DNA from: Collybia mongolica
Lineage: Eukaryota > Basidiomycota > Agaricomycetes > Agaricales > Clitocybaceae
Reading direction: 5' to 3'
Length of the DNA: 64,000 nucleotides
Assembly (NCBI GenBank): GCA_013420905.1
Contig: JAAXNY010000005.1
Location: 3,720,001 to 3,784,000 of the forward strand
In this document: positions 45,367-57,930 of the stretch, piece after piece
How the letters are laid out: the number at the start of each line of letters is the position of its first letter
Numbering within the stretch: position 1 is the first letter of the stretch
Notes under the pieces: model-generated
Seen by the model: only the letters and a program-made list of their open reading frames with translations
Told to the model about the DNA's origin: nothing
Database searches by the model: none
Made by a program: the position numbers and the translations under genes

Positions 45367-48163
45367 ATGGAGACCAGCATCGGCGAACCTTTTCTCCTCT
45401 CGACCTACGCCACATCCCAACGCCAAAAAAAATCCGTAGGAGGGAAAGGAAAAAAGCAGAAAACTTCGGCGAACGTCTTTGCGACCCACTGCGAAAAGGC
45501 CTCAGGCAGCTCTGATGGGTACGCCACAGTGACTGCCCAGGCAGATGGGATACATATATTGGACGTATGTATTGACGCTCAGAGTATACGCTCGAGGCTC
45601 AACAAATCGAATTTACTTTTAGATCTCTACCCTTCACCCCATTATATCACATACCCTAGGGCCTTCAACGACTTTTTCCTGCCCAGCAGTGACAATCAAC
45701 ACGGTTCAGGGCGCGGACAGTGTCTACACCACTTACGCAGCAATAGAAAGCACGTCAGAGCTTGATGCAGAAGAGAGCGGGAAGACAATATGGATGTGGC
45801 GAGAAAATACCTCAAGTAGCCTGGCAGATCGAGCTACGCAAAAGAAAGTTTCGGTGGTGGTAAGTTACGGGGCGTCTTGTTCCCAATTACAAGCTCATTT
45901 GACGTACAAGCGTTTAGATGCCACATTTGGTCACCGGACTCTATCGTTGTGAAGAACTCCCTTCCCGACTTTTGGTACAATCACCAGACGGAGATGTCAC
46001 CATGACTGACCTGGACCTTAATGTCAAGCACACACGAACCTCATATAAATCCCGCCATGTGCATCAAACGTTTGTTTATCCTCGACAATCCTGTTCATTC
46101 GTGCCATCTCGAACGGCCCCATCTTCCGGGGTCGTCATTGTGACGTTGACGGGGTCAGCCGAGTCGATGTACATTGAGGTTCTCGCAGTGGGCAGTGATA
46201 ATGACGAACAGCTCATTGAGCTCGGAGATTGTCCAGTTTCTCTTCAACAAGCCGTGAGTGTCAAATAAGCAATTTCAACACCCACTTAAGATTAGGACAG
46301 GACATATTAAGTATCTCATGTAGTAACGCCGGCTATCTGACTATCATTGGTATATTATTATATTCCCTCACTAGCACCGGTTCTCATTTCCGTTTACTTT
46401 CAGCTCGGGATGGTTCATGGCATTCATTTCAGCTTGAGTCGCAAGACGGTGACTCTGTCGCCTTATCGCCCGCCGCAGAAACGTTCCACCTCACTGGCCT
46501 TTCCTTCATTTCAAATACTAAAGCCACTGAAGATGTATCACTGCTGTCCTTGGGTTCCTCACATGTCCTATTGGCTGCCATCTCAAAATCACCTGCTGCT
46601 GTGATTGTCCTGCTGTTATGGGACCTCCAATACTCTGTACTCCTGACATCTAATACACTCCCCATTCCATCATCCTTGGTAGAATCAAAAGACGTTACAA
46701 TCAAGCTTACTTTGGTGCATACGTCAACCTCCCAGGCCATCCTCTTACTATCCCCAAGCTTGTCAAGTGGCAGTCACAAATCGCAGACGAGCACTTCACG
46801 GTCGAGCGTGTTGGTGGTACCTCTTACTGTCCCAGCTACCTCAACAATTGCCAATGCAATGGGACGTGGATCGTTTGGCGCGAAGTGGGTCGAGCAAGCT
46901 GCTTCGTCCAGCTCAAATTGGCAAAACCTGCCTGCACATGATCCTGTACGGAGTAAAGTTCTTGCAACGATGACCACGGCGATGCAGCAAAACCTTCCTC
47001 AAGCCGCAAACGTGGCGTTCTTTGAGTGGGAAAAGCGGGAAACGGCAGCCGCTGGGAAAAACCCCGACGCAGCCATGGATCCGGTCAGTTGATAAACCAG
47101 TAGTTTGGAAAAAAGAGCCTTGCTAACTACTCTAATGTAGGAAACCGATTCTCGTCCAACATTGGGCTATGCTTTCGTGAAAGACCTTCTGGCAACAATA
47201 CTTCAACTGTCAAAACCTTCGAATACACCATACTCATCAGAGGTCCTTCGCCATCTGTTGAACCGACAAGTGGTGAGTGGTAACATGGTTGAAGGAGGGC
47301 TACTTAGTGCGCTGCGATTGAAAGGCGACTGGGTAAGTTCCAAGTAGCTGTTATCATAGCCCCGCTAAGCCTTCTATTTATTGACAGCAATCTATCGAAG
47401 TAGCGTTAAAGAATGTCATCGACATCTCTGAAGCGGAACTGATGCAGTGCCTTCACCTGGTCATAGTTCGGCATCGGCAAAACGAGATCACTGCTTCGAA
47501 CGAAGCTGACGCGATGGATGTAGACCCAGTTTCTGACCTGCCCACGCTACCCGCTTTTCTAGCATCATGTGTAATCTACCCCACTTCGCCTGCGATCCTG
47601 CGATCGGCCCTGCGCCATTCATTAAAGGATCCTGCAGACCTACTTGCTGTCCTGCAAGTTATCGAGAGTTGGATCCGCCAGTGGGGAAAACGAGACATCA
47701 GGTTGTTGCCATCAAAGAAGGAGGTGACGAAAAATGAGCATGGGATCCTTGTATTAAAAACGAAGGAGAAGGAAGTCCATCGAGATTTGCCACCATTACT
47801 CAAGGTAAAATATAACACTACTCAGGTTCACATCATCCCTGACTTTTTCCGATACAGATTCTCTCCTTTCTACAGACACTGCTCGATACATCATTCCTAA
47901 TCCTTCTACAATATCCTGCTTCGCATACAGTCCTGCGACGCATCTTCTCGCAAATTGAACCGGAAATTGCATCTTTGGATCAGATGGAGCAGCTACGTGG
48001 GCCGTTAGAGCCTTTCGTAAAAGCTCATACAAAAGCAATTAGGGAAGCTGGGGAAGACAAAAGAAAACAACCCGTGGTTGACTGGAGACAGAGACGGAAG
48101 CAAGCCCACGAGCAGGCCGGTCTCTCCATTGGGCTATATCAACTGGAGGAACTTGTATTGTAG
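45367..48163 (+). CDS. Probable nucleolar protein, Utp8/NOL11-like
   Basis: About seven exons, start METSIGEPFLLSTYATSQ at 45367. A beta-propeller-like N-terminus has strands such as ATVTAQADGIHILD-ISTLHPIISHTLGPSTTFSCPAV and TTYAAIESTSELD..KTIWMWRE, then PHLVTGLYRCEELPSRLLVQSPDGDVTMTDL. A long middle leads to a helical C-terminal half (TLGYAFVKDLLATILQLSK; AILRSALRHSLKDPADLLAVLQVIESWIRQWG; ILSFLQTLLDTSFLILLQYP) and a basic tail (DWRQRRKQAHEQAG). This layout fits Utp8/NOL11 of the UTP-A subcomplex in small-subunit rRNA processing. The family call rests on layout and a few motifs, so it is tentative; the gene itself is firm. Confidence 0.5.
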
Positions 48164-48862
48164 TGCTGCGGCGTGCAAGCTACGTTGACAACTTGAACCG
48201 GTCAACCATCCCCTAATTGCCAAATGCGTTGGTCTATCAATACGTAAGTGTGTTTCTGATGGTTGTCGTTTCCCTCGATGAGTAAGCACGAGGCTAGTCT
48301 ACATCAACCTCCTCTTCGATTGATTGTTCAGTTTGGCGCCTTATTCCACAAAACGGGAATCAAAGCAAAAGACCTGAGATCATAACCAGCTCATTCTTCC
48401 TGAGGAATGTCACTGTCTCGAAGCTTGCACGGATATAGTGAATAGTCCTGACCCATATATTTCGGTATATGGGTCAATAAGGGATGGGTAACCGAACAAA
48501 ACAGTGGTCACAGAAACTATATATAAGGTAATTGGTTCGATGGCCTCTAGTACCATTTGAAACCCAGACATGGGCGCTACCCAAACGACTTGCATAATTA
48601 CTTACCTCAAATATTAACGCGGGTGCCCCCCAAATCCCTTGACCCACCGTTTGCCTTCAAACTCAACCCTGGCACCAACAATAAGCCAGTCATATCATTG
48701 ATGTTGATGAAGCACCATCGCAACTCATTTGTGTCTACCCTTTAAGCCAAGGCGCCTCACAGTCCTCGATCACGTTTCACGTAAACACAATAGGGTAGGG
48801 TCATATCTCGCTGGCCCATACTCAACCCAGTTGTTCTATTTTGAACGATGGTAATCCAAGCC
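48164..48862. other. Intergenic, with an inverted repeat
   Basis: No gene seen. It contains the hairpin at 48450-48475 and a block that recurs at 50824-50859. Confidence 0.45.
48450..48475. repeat. Inverted repeat with 10-bp arms
   Basis: GACCCATATA and TATATGGGTC flank a 6-base loop. It overlaps a block (CGGTATAT..GGTCAAT.AGGGATGGGTAA) found again at 50824-50859 downstream of the arrestin-like gene. Confidence 0.8.
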
Positions 48863-48869
48863 TATAAAG
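48863..48869 (+). promoter_or_regulatory. TATA box of the arrestin-like gene
   Basis: TATAAAG 44 bp before the start codon, implying a very short 5' leader. Confidence 0.55.
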
Positions 48870-48906
48870 TGAAAAAGGCTCTGGTCTCTCGAATCGTAAT
48901 ATCAAG

Positions 48907-50608
48907 ATGAGCAATTCAACCACAAACGACGGGCACGATGGCGCGACCCCACTCAGGAACGATCCACATACACACCATACAACACGAGGGAATGAGCAGC
49001 TTCCGCGATATTCCTGGGCAGGAAATGGTGGACCTGCACTTCCCAGATACTCAGCGGTAGTCAATCTCCCAGCTAGCCCAGGTCCTGCCCCTGAGTCACC
49101 TCGTACGACATCTACGGTCCATGAATTTAACCTCAAGAATGGAAAAACGCCCTGGGCTACACTGAAAGTCTCAAGTAGAACTCGGTCTTCGTCTGATCAC
49201 TTGAAATTCATTGGGGGTGACATTGTTACTGGCTCTGTTATCCTGGATCTAAATTCCTCGCAGAATATAAATGCGATAGAACTTTTGGTAAGCTGAAGAG
49301 ATCGGATATCGCCCCTCAAACACTAAAAGGTTTTAGGTTCGTGGTCGAATCATCACAGGCCCTAGGGAACACCAATCACACACCTTTCTCACCCACCAAT
49401 ACCCAGTCTGGTCGAAAGCACAAGGTGACCCTCAATATATGTTGTCGGGACCGAGTACTTTAAAGTTCGATGGAAAGCTAGCACCTGGCGAATATACTTG
49501 GACTTTCTCGTTTAATTTTCCCACCGAAGCTGCGCTTCCGGGTGGGTCACGGCCCTCCTCACAACGTCAGATCCCCAATGCTTTTCGCGAACGAGGAGCT
49601 AATGTTAGTGTTCTGTACGACCTCACTCTTCATATCGTCCGGGGGAAGCTAAGAGCTGACGACAAGTACGTTTTGATATTTATTATTATCTTCATTCACC
49701 TCCTGATCTGCCCCAGGATTCGTGTTCCTGTTGTCTATATCCCGAAACTCACGCCAGATCCATTTTCTCAACTCCGGCAGCTTGCATACCGTGAAAATAC
49801 ACCCTTATCTGGCCCGATAGATGACCCAGAAGGATGGTTTACATTGCCTGTGGCTAATATCCGCGGTATTTTATTTCAACGCCCCGTTGAATTGGATTTC
49901 CAGGTACTTCGCAGAAGTATTTTTGTGAAACGGCTGATGTTAAACTGCGCTTCTTTCCAGCTTTCGATAGCTAGACCAGTGAGCTATTTTTTTTTCAGAT
50001 CTGCTCGGGTCATATCATTGATGCAATCAGCTCTGTTACACACAAGGGACAGTAATACCTTGCAGCCTCACTGTCCAGAGCGCCGACACCCAAGCGCTGG
50101 ACGTTCTGGTTTCCCCAAAAATAGTCGGGGCTGCCCTACAGCAGCGCGTGAAGTATTTTTCTGATGCACGTCAATTTGAGCGGAACATTGCTCAGGTGGT
50201 TGATGTGATGGACATCGGAGCTGCGGTCTGGTGGTCACTATCCACGGCTGCTTCACAAGGTGTTCCGAATGAACGGCGAATCGAGGGCGAAATTCATCTG
50301 CCTAAGAAGTTGCAACCATCTTCCGACTTTGCGGCGCTTGTGGTGGAGGTTGGTCGTGTGATTTACTTCAAAGTTGAAGGATTGCTCCGCTCATCATCTA
50401 CATACAGTATGCGGTGCGTTTTCTCCCACCACAATCGCCCATGTTTGCTATCGAGGACAGTACTCAAGCTTTCCCTTCACAGCTGGTAAGCGTGGCAACG
50501 ACTAGCGCCCCAGGGCCCACTCCACGAGAGTATGTGACGCGACGTATTGCTGTACGCGAGCCTGCCTATAATGCAGTCCCCGTTCTTATAGAAGGGCAAA
50601 AGTATTGA
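48907..50608 (+). CDS. Arrestin-like (alpha-arrestin) protein
   Basis: About six exons, start MSNSTTNDGHDGATPL. It has a Pro/Ser-rich N-terminus with LPRYSxxxxxxPPAYS-type context (LPRYSWAGNGG, LPRYSAVVNLP). The arrestin N-domain strands follow: LKFIGGDIVTGSVILDL, VRGRIITG, STLKFDGKLAPGEYTWTFSFNFP and VLYDLTLHIVRGKLRADDKIRVPVVY. The C-domain follows with LSIARPLCYTQGTVIPCSLTV, QALDVLVSPKIV and EGEIHLPKKLQPSS. The piece near 49979-50030 looks like a frameshift, but a 52-bp intron ending in AATCAG restores the frame. Fungal alpha-arrestins recruit Rsp5-type ubiquitin ligases to membrane transporters; that role is transferred. No clear PPxY motif is seen. Confidence 0.7.
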
Positions 50609-51358
50609 ACTGCTGGACGGTTGCACAGTAATTGTTACAGTTCTTGTATATGTATCCGGAGCATGAGCCTACTACCAAGTATTTATTGCAATTTGTGACG
50701 CTATACTGAAAACCTGGATGTTGTCAACTAGCTATTTGGGAGCCCACTCTCGAAACGAAAGAACCGAGTGCCCAGTCCGGTGAGAGGCTCGGATAGCTGG
50801 GGCGATGGTTTGTGGACTGATCCCGGTATATAGTAGGTCAATCAGGGATGGGTAATCACCCTAGAAAGTTGATGTGACAGCCCACCCGATAACCTTAATC
50901 ATTTGAACCCCGTGCTGATAAACTCCTCCGAGTTTTCCTGCCCCTCGGAATTCAAGAGCGTCAGTTGAGCCAAAAAATAAGATTAACAAGGGAGTCCTGC
51001 CACAGTGGAATCCTTCCACAGAACTTAGATTTATCATCGTTACAAGGCTGCCCAAAAACAACAGGCAAACTTCGGGCATTTAAAAAGTGTTGTTACAACA
51101 AGAAACCCAGGGATATTTTTGTGACATCTGAAAACATGTTGCTCCCCGCCACTCAAGGTTTCAGAGATCCGTCGCAAAAGAAAAGAAGAGACTTATAATT
51201 TAGACATCCAAAGGACCAAAGGTGAGACCCAAATAAATACCAGATAACATGAAAGACATGTATCAGGAACGTTTCCCGATAGCCACGATTCGACTTCACA
51301 CTTAATTAATAGAAGATCAAAAACAAACAACCCGCGACATCATCACCTCCAAGATTCC
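50609..51358. other. Intergenic, nothing recognised
   Basis: 3' flanks of two convergent genes; contains the repeat block at 50824-50859. Confidence 0.45.
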
Positions 51359-52731
51359 TCAATCATTGGCCGTCCTCGTCTCCCAATCTTCCATGTCAAT
51401 ATGAACCCGAGTCGACTTATTTGCGCTGCTGAGTGTTCCGGTTTCCTTCTCCTGAATCAATCCCAATTCAACGACATTTGCGGTATTGGAACTGTCCGTA
51501 TTAGCTGAAGCTGCGTGGCCCCGCTTTCGAGAAGGCTGAGAGGATATTACGGTAGGCTCATAAGAGCGACGAAGTCCCACTCGAACGATGATCAGTGTTG
51601 GGACAATCGCCTAAAATGAAATGTATGTCAGTGAACGCTTTCTACAATAGTTATTCATTTCACTTACAGCTATTTGCGCCAAGATGCCACCAACAATACC
51701 TCCCGCCTGCGTCTTCAAGTCGAAGAAAGCGAGCAAAAGAATTGTCGTGATACAATAGAGCGCGCCCGATTCCACGATAATCCACACCACGGACAGATAC
51801 CTGTTAGCCATAGCCCCTGGAATACTCCGCGATATCCACATGATTCTTCCAGCTATGGCTGCAGAAACTGAGAATTGTGTAGCTATTGAGAGTGCCCATG
51901 CTGCGAGCATTGTATTTCCTGCCTTGAACAGGAGCTGGAGACTTGACATATTGACAAATTCGCCGACGGTAACGTAACCGCTGACTGGAGATATATTTAA
52001 CAAAAAGCTGGGAAAATTCATAAGCATTAATCTTACTTGTTGTGGCTACGACCATAATGGCCTTTAAGAATGATGTTAAATACACAGTGCCCACAATGAA
52101 TTAGTTAACACTCACCGGAGCAACACAAATATACCAATTGTTTCCCCAAACGACGTAAAGCCTCCAGACCAAAATGGCATCCCCAACGAGAGTCTATGTG
52201 GTAGATAAGTACTATCCAATATCGAGTTTGGGTGGTCAAAAATTCATACATTCATTAGGTATACAGCTTTTGACGCCACCTGGAGCCGATCACTAGGGCT
52301 GAGCCAATACGCAAGGACCGCATCAGGGCTGTCCCCTAGCCAAATGAAGCTCTCGATGAGCATGCGTAGCCCCATCGCCGTATAAGTGGTTGAGAGCATA
52401 AACTGGAAGATTGTAGAAAAAAATAGAATTCTATGTGCCCTCAGCAATTTTTACCATCATGGTGTCACACAACGAGAGCTTACATAGGTATGGGTTTTCC
52501 CTTGGTGCGTTCTTGAAGCATATTAAAAATGCAACTGAAAAATATTACAATGCTTGTGTATGGTAAGCTCATGTTTCCAGTTGGCTTCAAAGGCTTAACT
52601 TACTAGACCCCTACGAAACATAGGTTTTAGGAACGTTTATCTGCTCAAAACTGTGGATCCGTACCGTATAGAAGAGTTGTGCACCAGAAGGAAATCAAGC
52701 CAGACATTTGGGGAGAGACATCGCGAAACAT
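51359..52731 (-). CDS. Polytopic membrane protein, seven-helix type, agaricomycete family
   Basis: Several short exons. The start at 52731 (MFRDVSPQMSGLISFWCTTLLYG) is favoured by a TATA box 50 bp upstream. Membrane segments are LISFWCTTLLYGVYCIF, ILFFSTIFQFMLSTTYTAMGL, LVGDAILVWRLYVVWGNNW, CVAPAIMVVATTS, TMLAAWALSIATQFSVSAAIAG, YLSVVWIIVESGALYCITTILLLAFF and GGIVGGILAQIAAIVPTLIIV. A cytoplasmic Ser/Thr-rich tail (SSQPSRKRGHAAS...) follows. The DAILVWRLYVVW and IVESGALY motifs are typical of a large basidiomycete family of unknown, receptor-like membrane proteins. No ligand or activity can be assigned. Confidence 0.65.
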
Positions 52732-52780
52732 CTTGAAATTTGCGGTGACGGTCTGGCATTTTCATCCTGTGCCATGTCTT

Positions 52781-52788
52781 TATTTATA
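52781..52788 (-). promoter_or_regulatory. TATA box of the membrane protein gene
   Basis: TATAAATA on the minus strand, 50 bp before the start codon. Confidence 0.5.
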
Positions 52789-53283
52789 TTGGAGACTTTC
52801 CAGGGCGCTTGAATACCTATGGTTGGGTAGGTTATTTATAGTTGTGATACAGAAACTGATGATAATGTCCAGGTGAGAGGTTGCGTACTTGTTTTTCGTA
52901 TACGATGCAGCTTGTTTAGGCCTATGCCACTGCTACCCCCTTGGCAGAGATTGGAGGTGTGAGTAAAAGTAACCAAAAAGTGGGTATGGCTATGGAATAC
53001 TGCGATCTGCGTACTTCCGAAGACCCCTTACTGACAGTGACAGTTGAAACTCTGGTGGGGGATGAGCGTGGGCATCAGGATACCTTGTAAAGAGCTGATC
53101 AGATTGGTATCACAACGGACGACTGGCTCAAATCATCAGGATGCCTTCCCCCATGCGAGAACCGATGCGGTAGAGATACGACTTGTGAAGCATTGATGAT
53201 CGCACTGGAAGAAAGGGAATTGACTAATTATAACTGCGTTACATAAACTAGCGTGTAGATCCCAACGCTGGCAACCTGAACGC

Positions 53284-53291
53284 AGAGCGAC
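53284..53291. repeat. Target site duplication of the hAT element, left
   Basis: AGAGCGAC, identical to the 8 bases directly after the element at 57923-57930. Confidence 0.92.
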
Positions 53292-53301
53292 TAGACTGTC
53301 C

Positions 53302-53455
53302 AGGGTCCGGTCCGGGCCAGGTCCGACCTCTTTTTGCTGGCCCTGGCCCTGGCCCTGAGGGCCGGTCCACCTATTGACTGGCCCTGGCCCCCCCAAAGAG
53401 GGCCAAGGCCGGGCCGGGCCGGTCCAGGGTCGGCCCCGGGTCGGACAGGGCCACT
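53302..53455. repeat. GC-rich subterminal repeat, left end of hAT
   Basis: Dense copies of GGCCCTGG and its complement CCAGGGCC, plus GGTCCGGGCCAGGTCC; able to fold back on itself. In hAT elements subterminal repeats bind the transposase; that role is inferred here. Confidence 0.75.
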
Positions 53456-53522
53456 TGTAAGAAAATGCAAAATTTCATTCCAGAGGCCAGATATATATGC
53501 AATTGGCTTATATCTACATGAC

Positions 53523-56500
53523 CTACTCTTCAAAAGAGGCTAGAGAGAAATCCCCAATGAATTCCTTTAAAATGTCCTCTTCTGGCACAAGTGAGCCATC
53601 CCGGTATGCATCTCTCAAACGTTGCAAGGCCCCAAACTTGTCAGGGTCCATCCCACCACGACGAGCATCATCAGTCCGAGCAGACATTGAAAATGATCGC
53701 TCAGCCAAACATGAAGATGCAGGAATAGGGAGGTAATCACGAGCAATGAGTCTCATGATGGGATATTCAGAGTTCTGTACCTAGATGAGGTAAGTGATAA
53801 GTAAATGTATAATGTATGAAATATATAATAAGACTTACCCCCCACCAAGTGACTGGATTAGGACAATCAGCTGACTGGAGGATGGGAGCAGCAAGATATC
53901 TGAGAAGTTCAGCATATGGATCATTACTGTCACTTGCAACAGACTTTGACTTCTGTTGGATCTTGCTTGCAATCCATTTTTCAGTAGCAGAGACATCTAA
54001 TATAGTGTCAACAAGATTGATGGATAGAGTAAAGAATCTGACCTTGAACACTCTTTTTTTTGATTGCCACCACAGCATCAGAAGTTTTGTTTCTAGCCAT
54101 ATCATACTTCAATTTATATCCAAGGAACTATGGAGAGATGATTATCTCAATACTTCAAGATAGGCTATAATGACAAGAAGCTTACCACTTTTTTAACTGC
54201 TTCAGTCCCTTCTCTACTGACTTCTCATCCCATGCAGCCTTGACATATTCCATCTTTAATGTTGGATCAATGACTATGGTTGGTTAGTTATGATTTTTGA
54301 TTATCATATGCATCAGACTTACCATGAGTGACAAAGTAAATTGTAGTCTTTTCAGTTGAGCGGTACCATTTGCTCATGTTCTTGAGGCCTGCATCAAGGG
54401 CATGGTGAACTAACTCATACTCTGGATCATCACGCAAATCCTCCCATTCACTCTGAAGATGTTCAAGATGGGGATAAATCTTTGTAGCAGTTGGTACTTT
54501 CTCAGCAGATAAAGCACTGTGGATTGAGGCTGGAATCTGATGTAATACAAATTAATATATATCATAGTAGTTGAATATTGAATCAAACTTACCTTCAGAC
54601 AATTATAGGCAAGTGCTACAATGGCCCACTCTTCTGTGGTGAGCTTATAGTTCAGCCAGCTGTTCCCTTTCCGTAATTTGGGAAGGGTTCTTGTGTTGTC
54701 AGCAAGCATGCAAAATTCATCAATTGCCTTGTCAAAAGGGATTAGCCAGTCAGAGAATCAGAGTAATTCATGATACACACATCTTGTAGGTCAATTGTTA
54801 CTCGGAAACAATCACTTAAACTTCCCCACCGGGTTCGAACCCAAAGCTTCAGCTCAAGAGGCTTGCACCCATTTCGGATGCAACACATCTTTAAATAATC
54901 CTGTGTACCTTCACTTGAGAGTCGGACCTGATTGATGAATGCCATCAGCTTGCCTACAACATCTCCTGCATCATAGTCAACGATGGTAAGAGCCTCTGCC
55001 TCATCATCATCAGCATCAATGTCCATATAAATATCAATATCAAAATGGTCCTCATCGTCACTGTCATCATCACCACTATCTGTAGTGTTGGAAGCATGAA
55101 CTTGTTGCTTTGCTTTGAGTAGTGCAGGAATCCCCAAAGCAGTAACAAAGTGTGTAGCCATGAGGTGTACTGTATGGTTGATGCATCTGTAATGTTGATA
55201 AACAATATGCAGATATGGGTAGTTGACCAAAAAAAAAAGACCTACCGACCCCGAACCTCATGAGGAATCAACACCTGCTGAGTTGGGTCCAAAGTTTTAC
55301 AGAGGACACCAATTGCAACATCATTAACAGTAACATTATCACCAATCATCCAGCCCAGCTATCAGAAAGTATTTAGTATGATGGTGATCAGTGAGTCATT
55401 CACATACTTTGTCTGCAAAACCAAACTTCTCAATGACACGTACAAGGTCTTTTCCAATTGCTTCACCAGTATGTCGGCCTTTTGTATGACTAAAATCCAA
55501 GAGCTTCGATTTCAATGTCCATGAAGTATCATCGTTTGGTGGTGAGAAAATATATGAGATACTGAAAGAAGAATATGGCCGGCGCCGCTTTGTAGTCCAT
55601 CCATCATATATACCAGATATCTTTGATGGAATTGCCTATAGTGGATGTCAAACAAGCAGAATTATTTTGTAGACATCACTTACAGAGATTAACTCAAAAT
55701 CACTAACATCTAGTTCACAAACTTTTGCAAGTACAGCCTCTGCCATACAGGTCCTCTTTGGAATATCCGTATCCTTCACATGTGAGTTGAGCATTAGAAT
55801 GAATTGCCGAAAAAGTGGGCGTTCAACGAATCGAAATGACTACCAGATAATGAGAAGGTAGATGATAGTGTGGATAATGAGGACTTACTAGATCAGCATC
55901 TACAATTAATGCAAGAAGCATCTCTTTGAGTATTGACTTAGTAATAATGGTGGGCTTGCGGACTTTAACCACAAAGCCAGTGATTTGTTTCTGTTTTCTG
56001 AAAGTTAATCAATTAGTGATATGGCATAATTGAATGGTAAGGAGCTCACAGCTTGTCTTTTGTCTCGCCTCGATGGTTGCGAAGCTCTTCCTGAGCTGAT
56101 AAAGATGCCATTTCAAGGCCCTTTGGCTGAACCCCATTCTCCTCGCAGCGGACCACATAATCTACAATATGTTTACTATAACAATTTAACCATGAGGATA
56201 GTGGAGCAGGATAAATTATAAATACAAACCGAAGAAGGTGGCGGCGGCGAGATGTGACATTTCCAATGAAGAAAGCACTGGCCTTCAGTACATCTGAGTC
56301 CATGCTACAAAACAGATGGTGAGCCAAGAGAGTTGTGAAACAGGATACAGGTACTTACAGACAAAAACTACAGTACTCGCTGAGGGTCATGACACCATGG
56401 ACCTTGCGGGTATCCTTGGCAAAGCAGAGGCGAAGATCCTTTGTCTCTTTTATTTTTCTTGGCTTAGAAACAAAACAGTGAGAATATACAACCTAAAGGT

Positions 56501-57549
56501 AATACTAACAAAGACTTACCAGGTTTTTCCCTAGTTTGACACACAGGTCATGGTAACGCTGATTTGCTTCAGTCATTTCCTCCTCATCAGCCTCATGCTC
56601 GCCATCTTTGTCATCTTCTCCTTCATCACCTTCCTCATCTTCATCATTGCCTTCAGTTTCGGGCTCGTCAGGAATGGTACTAGTTGGGCGGGAACTATGA
56701 ATAGTATCACAATCAATAACAATGTCACTATCATCATCAGAAGTGAGGTAGGGGTACTAGATTTCACGTCGAATAGTTAGTAAGTGAATATCCACCTAGT
56801 AGCAGCTGATAGCTCACTCTATCGCGTTGCTGCTTCCATAGGCCAGGATCCTCATTATCTATATCCATCACTTCTCCATCACTATCAGTCACAATGCGCG
56901 AACACTGTGCAGTACAGGTGGGTAATGTGATTGGGAAATGGTAGGTAACTTACTGTTCGTCTGATTGGTTCTCGTATGCTGGTACTTTCTCCATTTCCAT
57001 CTGAGCAGGAGGTATCACTGAACACCCGTTTCTAGGGGTCCCAGTAAATGTTAGTATCAAAAAAGCAATAGAATTATCTAGTCAGGACTCACATTACTTC
57101 CCACTACTGGAGGTATTACCGAAATCTCTTCGCTTGGTGAGTGGGGCCACTCCATGTCTTCTGCATCCTTAAGGTTTCCGTCGCTGCCCACAGCATGTCC
57201 ATCCGGTAATGTAGCCCGTTGCGGAAATTGCGCATCGATGCGAAGCTCTAGATAAAAAAAAAATTCAGTGTTTTTTTCGCACTCAATGGAAATTGCACAC
57301 GAGTCTGGCGTTTTTCCTTCAATTCCTCATTTGATGGGCCTTTAGTATTCCCTGCATGCTATATTTAACATCAATTCGTATGCCAGACATTGCGAATCAC
57401 GTACCAGTCACCCTGGTTCTTGCATTTTGGTGCTGAGTGATTGTTTCCGGGTAATCACCAATCTCTGCCCGTTTTGCCTGCTTCTTTGGCCGGCTGCCTT
57501 GTACAATTAATCGCGGGTCCGGTTTGTCGTGCTCACGTCGGGGAGGCAT
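53523..57549 (-). CDS. hAT transposase, multi-exon, apparently intact
   Basis: Starts MPPRREHDKPDPRLIVQGSR at 57549. I could join some 17 exons through short GT..AG introns with no stop or frameshift. The early part has a long acidic stretch. The catalytic core shows IYDGWTTKRRRPYSSFSISYI (first Asp), GRHTGEAIGKDLVRVIEKFG, KLGWMIGDNVTVNDVAI (second Asp) and CINHTVHLMATHFV. The C-terminal dimerisation region has MRLIARDYLPIPASSCLAERSFSMSARTDDARRG (the catalytic Glu in LAERSFS). The order matches the hAT RNase H-like fold with its inserted helical domain. All key residues are present, so activity is possible. Confidence 0.85.
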
Positions 57550-57744
57550 TATGAAAGCAAAAAGACAATTAACGGCAGTGATAATCGATGAAGCTGCGGT
57601 GGGATGCCCTCGAAAAAAATTCCCACCCGTCTAGTATTACTTAATATTAATATTAATCTGATAAGTAATTTGTTTATTAAAGTGCTCGACTTCGACTCGC
57701 GTCCAAACATCTCGTCAAAACTTTCCTCCTCACACCGAAATATG

Positions 57745-57912
57745 GGGGGTCAGCCCGGTCCGACCCAGGTCCGACCCGAGGGCCAGGGCCAGCTGAGTGC
57801 TGGCCCTGGCCCTCCTCAAAAGGGCCGGTCCGCTCAGATGCTGACCCTGGCCCCTGGCCCTCGGGGTCAGCCCGGGGCCAGCCCAGGTCCGAGAGGTCCT
57901 GGCCCGGACCGC
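57745..57912. repeat. GC-rich subterminal repeat, right end of hAT
   Basis: Counterpart of the left end: CAGCCCGG, GGCCCTGG and GGGCCAGGGCC words repeated in both orientations. It ends GGTCCTGGCCCGGACC just inside the terminal repeat. Confidence 0.75.
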
Positions 57913-57922
57913 GGACAGTCTA

Positions 57923-57930
57923 AGAGCGAC
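57923..57930. repeat. Target site duplication of the hAT element, right
   Basis: AGAGCGAC, identical to 53284-53291. Confidence 0.92.

Larger units (their letters stand above)
53292..57922 (-). mobile_element. hAT-superfamily DNA transposon, complete, 4631 bp
   Basis: The element starts TAGACTGTCC and ends GGACAGTCTA, a perfect 10-bp terminal inverted repeat. It is flanked by a perfect 8-bp target duplication (AGAGCGAC), the length typical of hAT. Both ends carry very GC-rich subterminal DNA in which GGTCCGGGCCAGG-type and GGCCCTGG-type words recur in both orientations. Between them lies one transposase gene on the minus strand with no visible break. It appears to sit inside the LTR of a copia element, so it is the younger insertion. 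Confidence 0.92.

Noticed and set aside
49979..50030. Apparent frameshift in the arrestin-like gene
   Set aside because: Using the acceptor AATCAG at 50030 instead of the earlier TTTCAG gives the conserved LCYTQGTVIPCSLTV in frame, so the gene is intact.
54831..54842. GGGTTCGAACCC, resembling a tRNA T-arm / B box
   Set aside because: It lies in a transposase exon, is a chance palindrome, and has no matching A box or cloverleaf around it.
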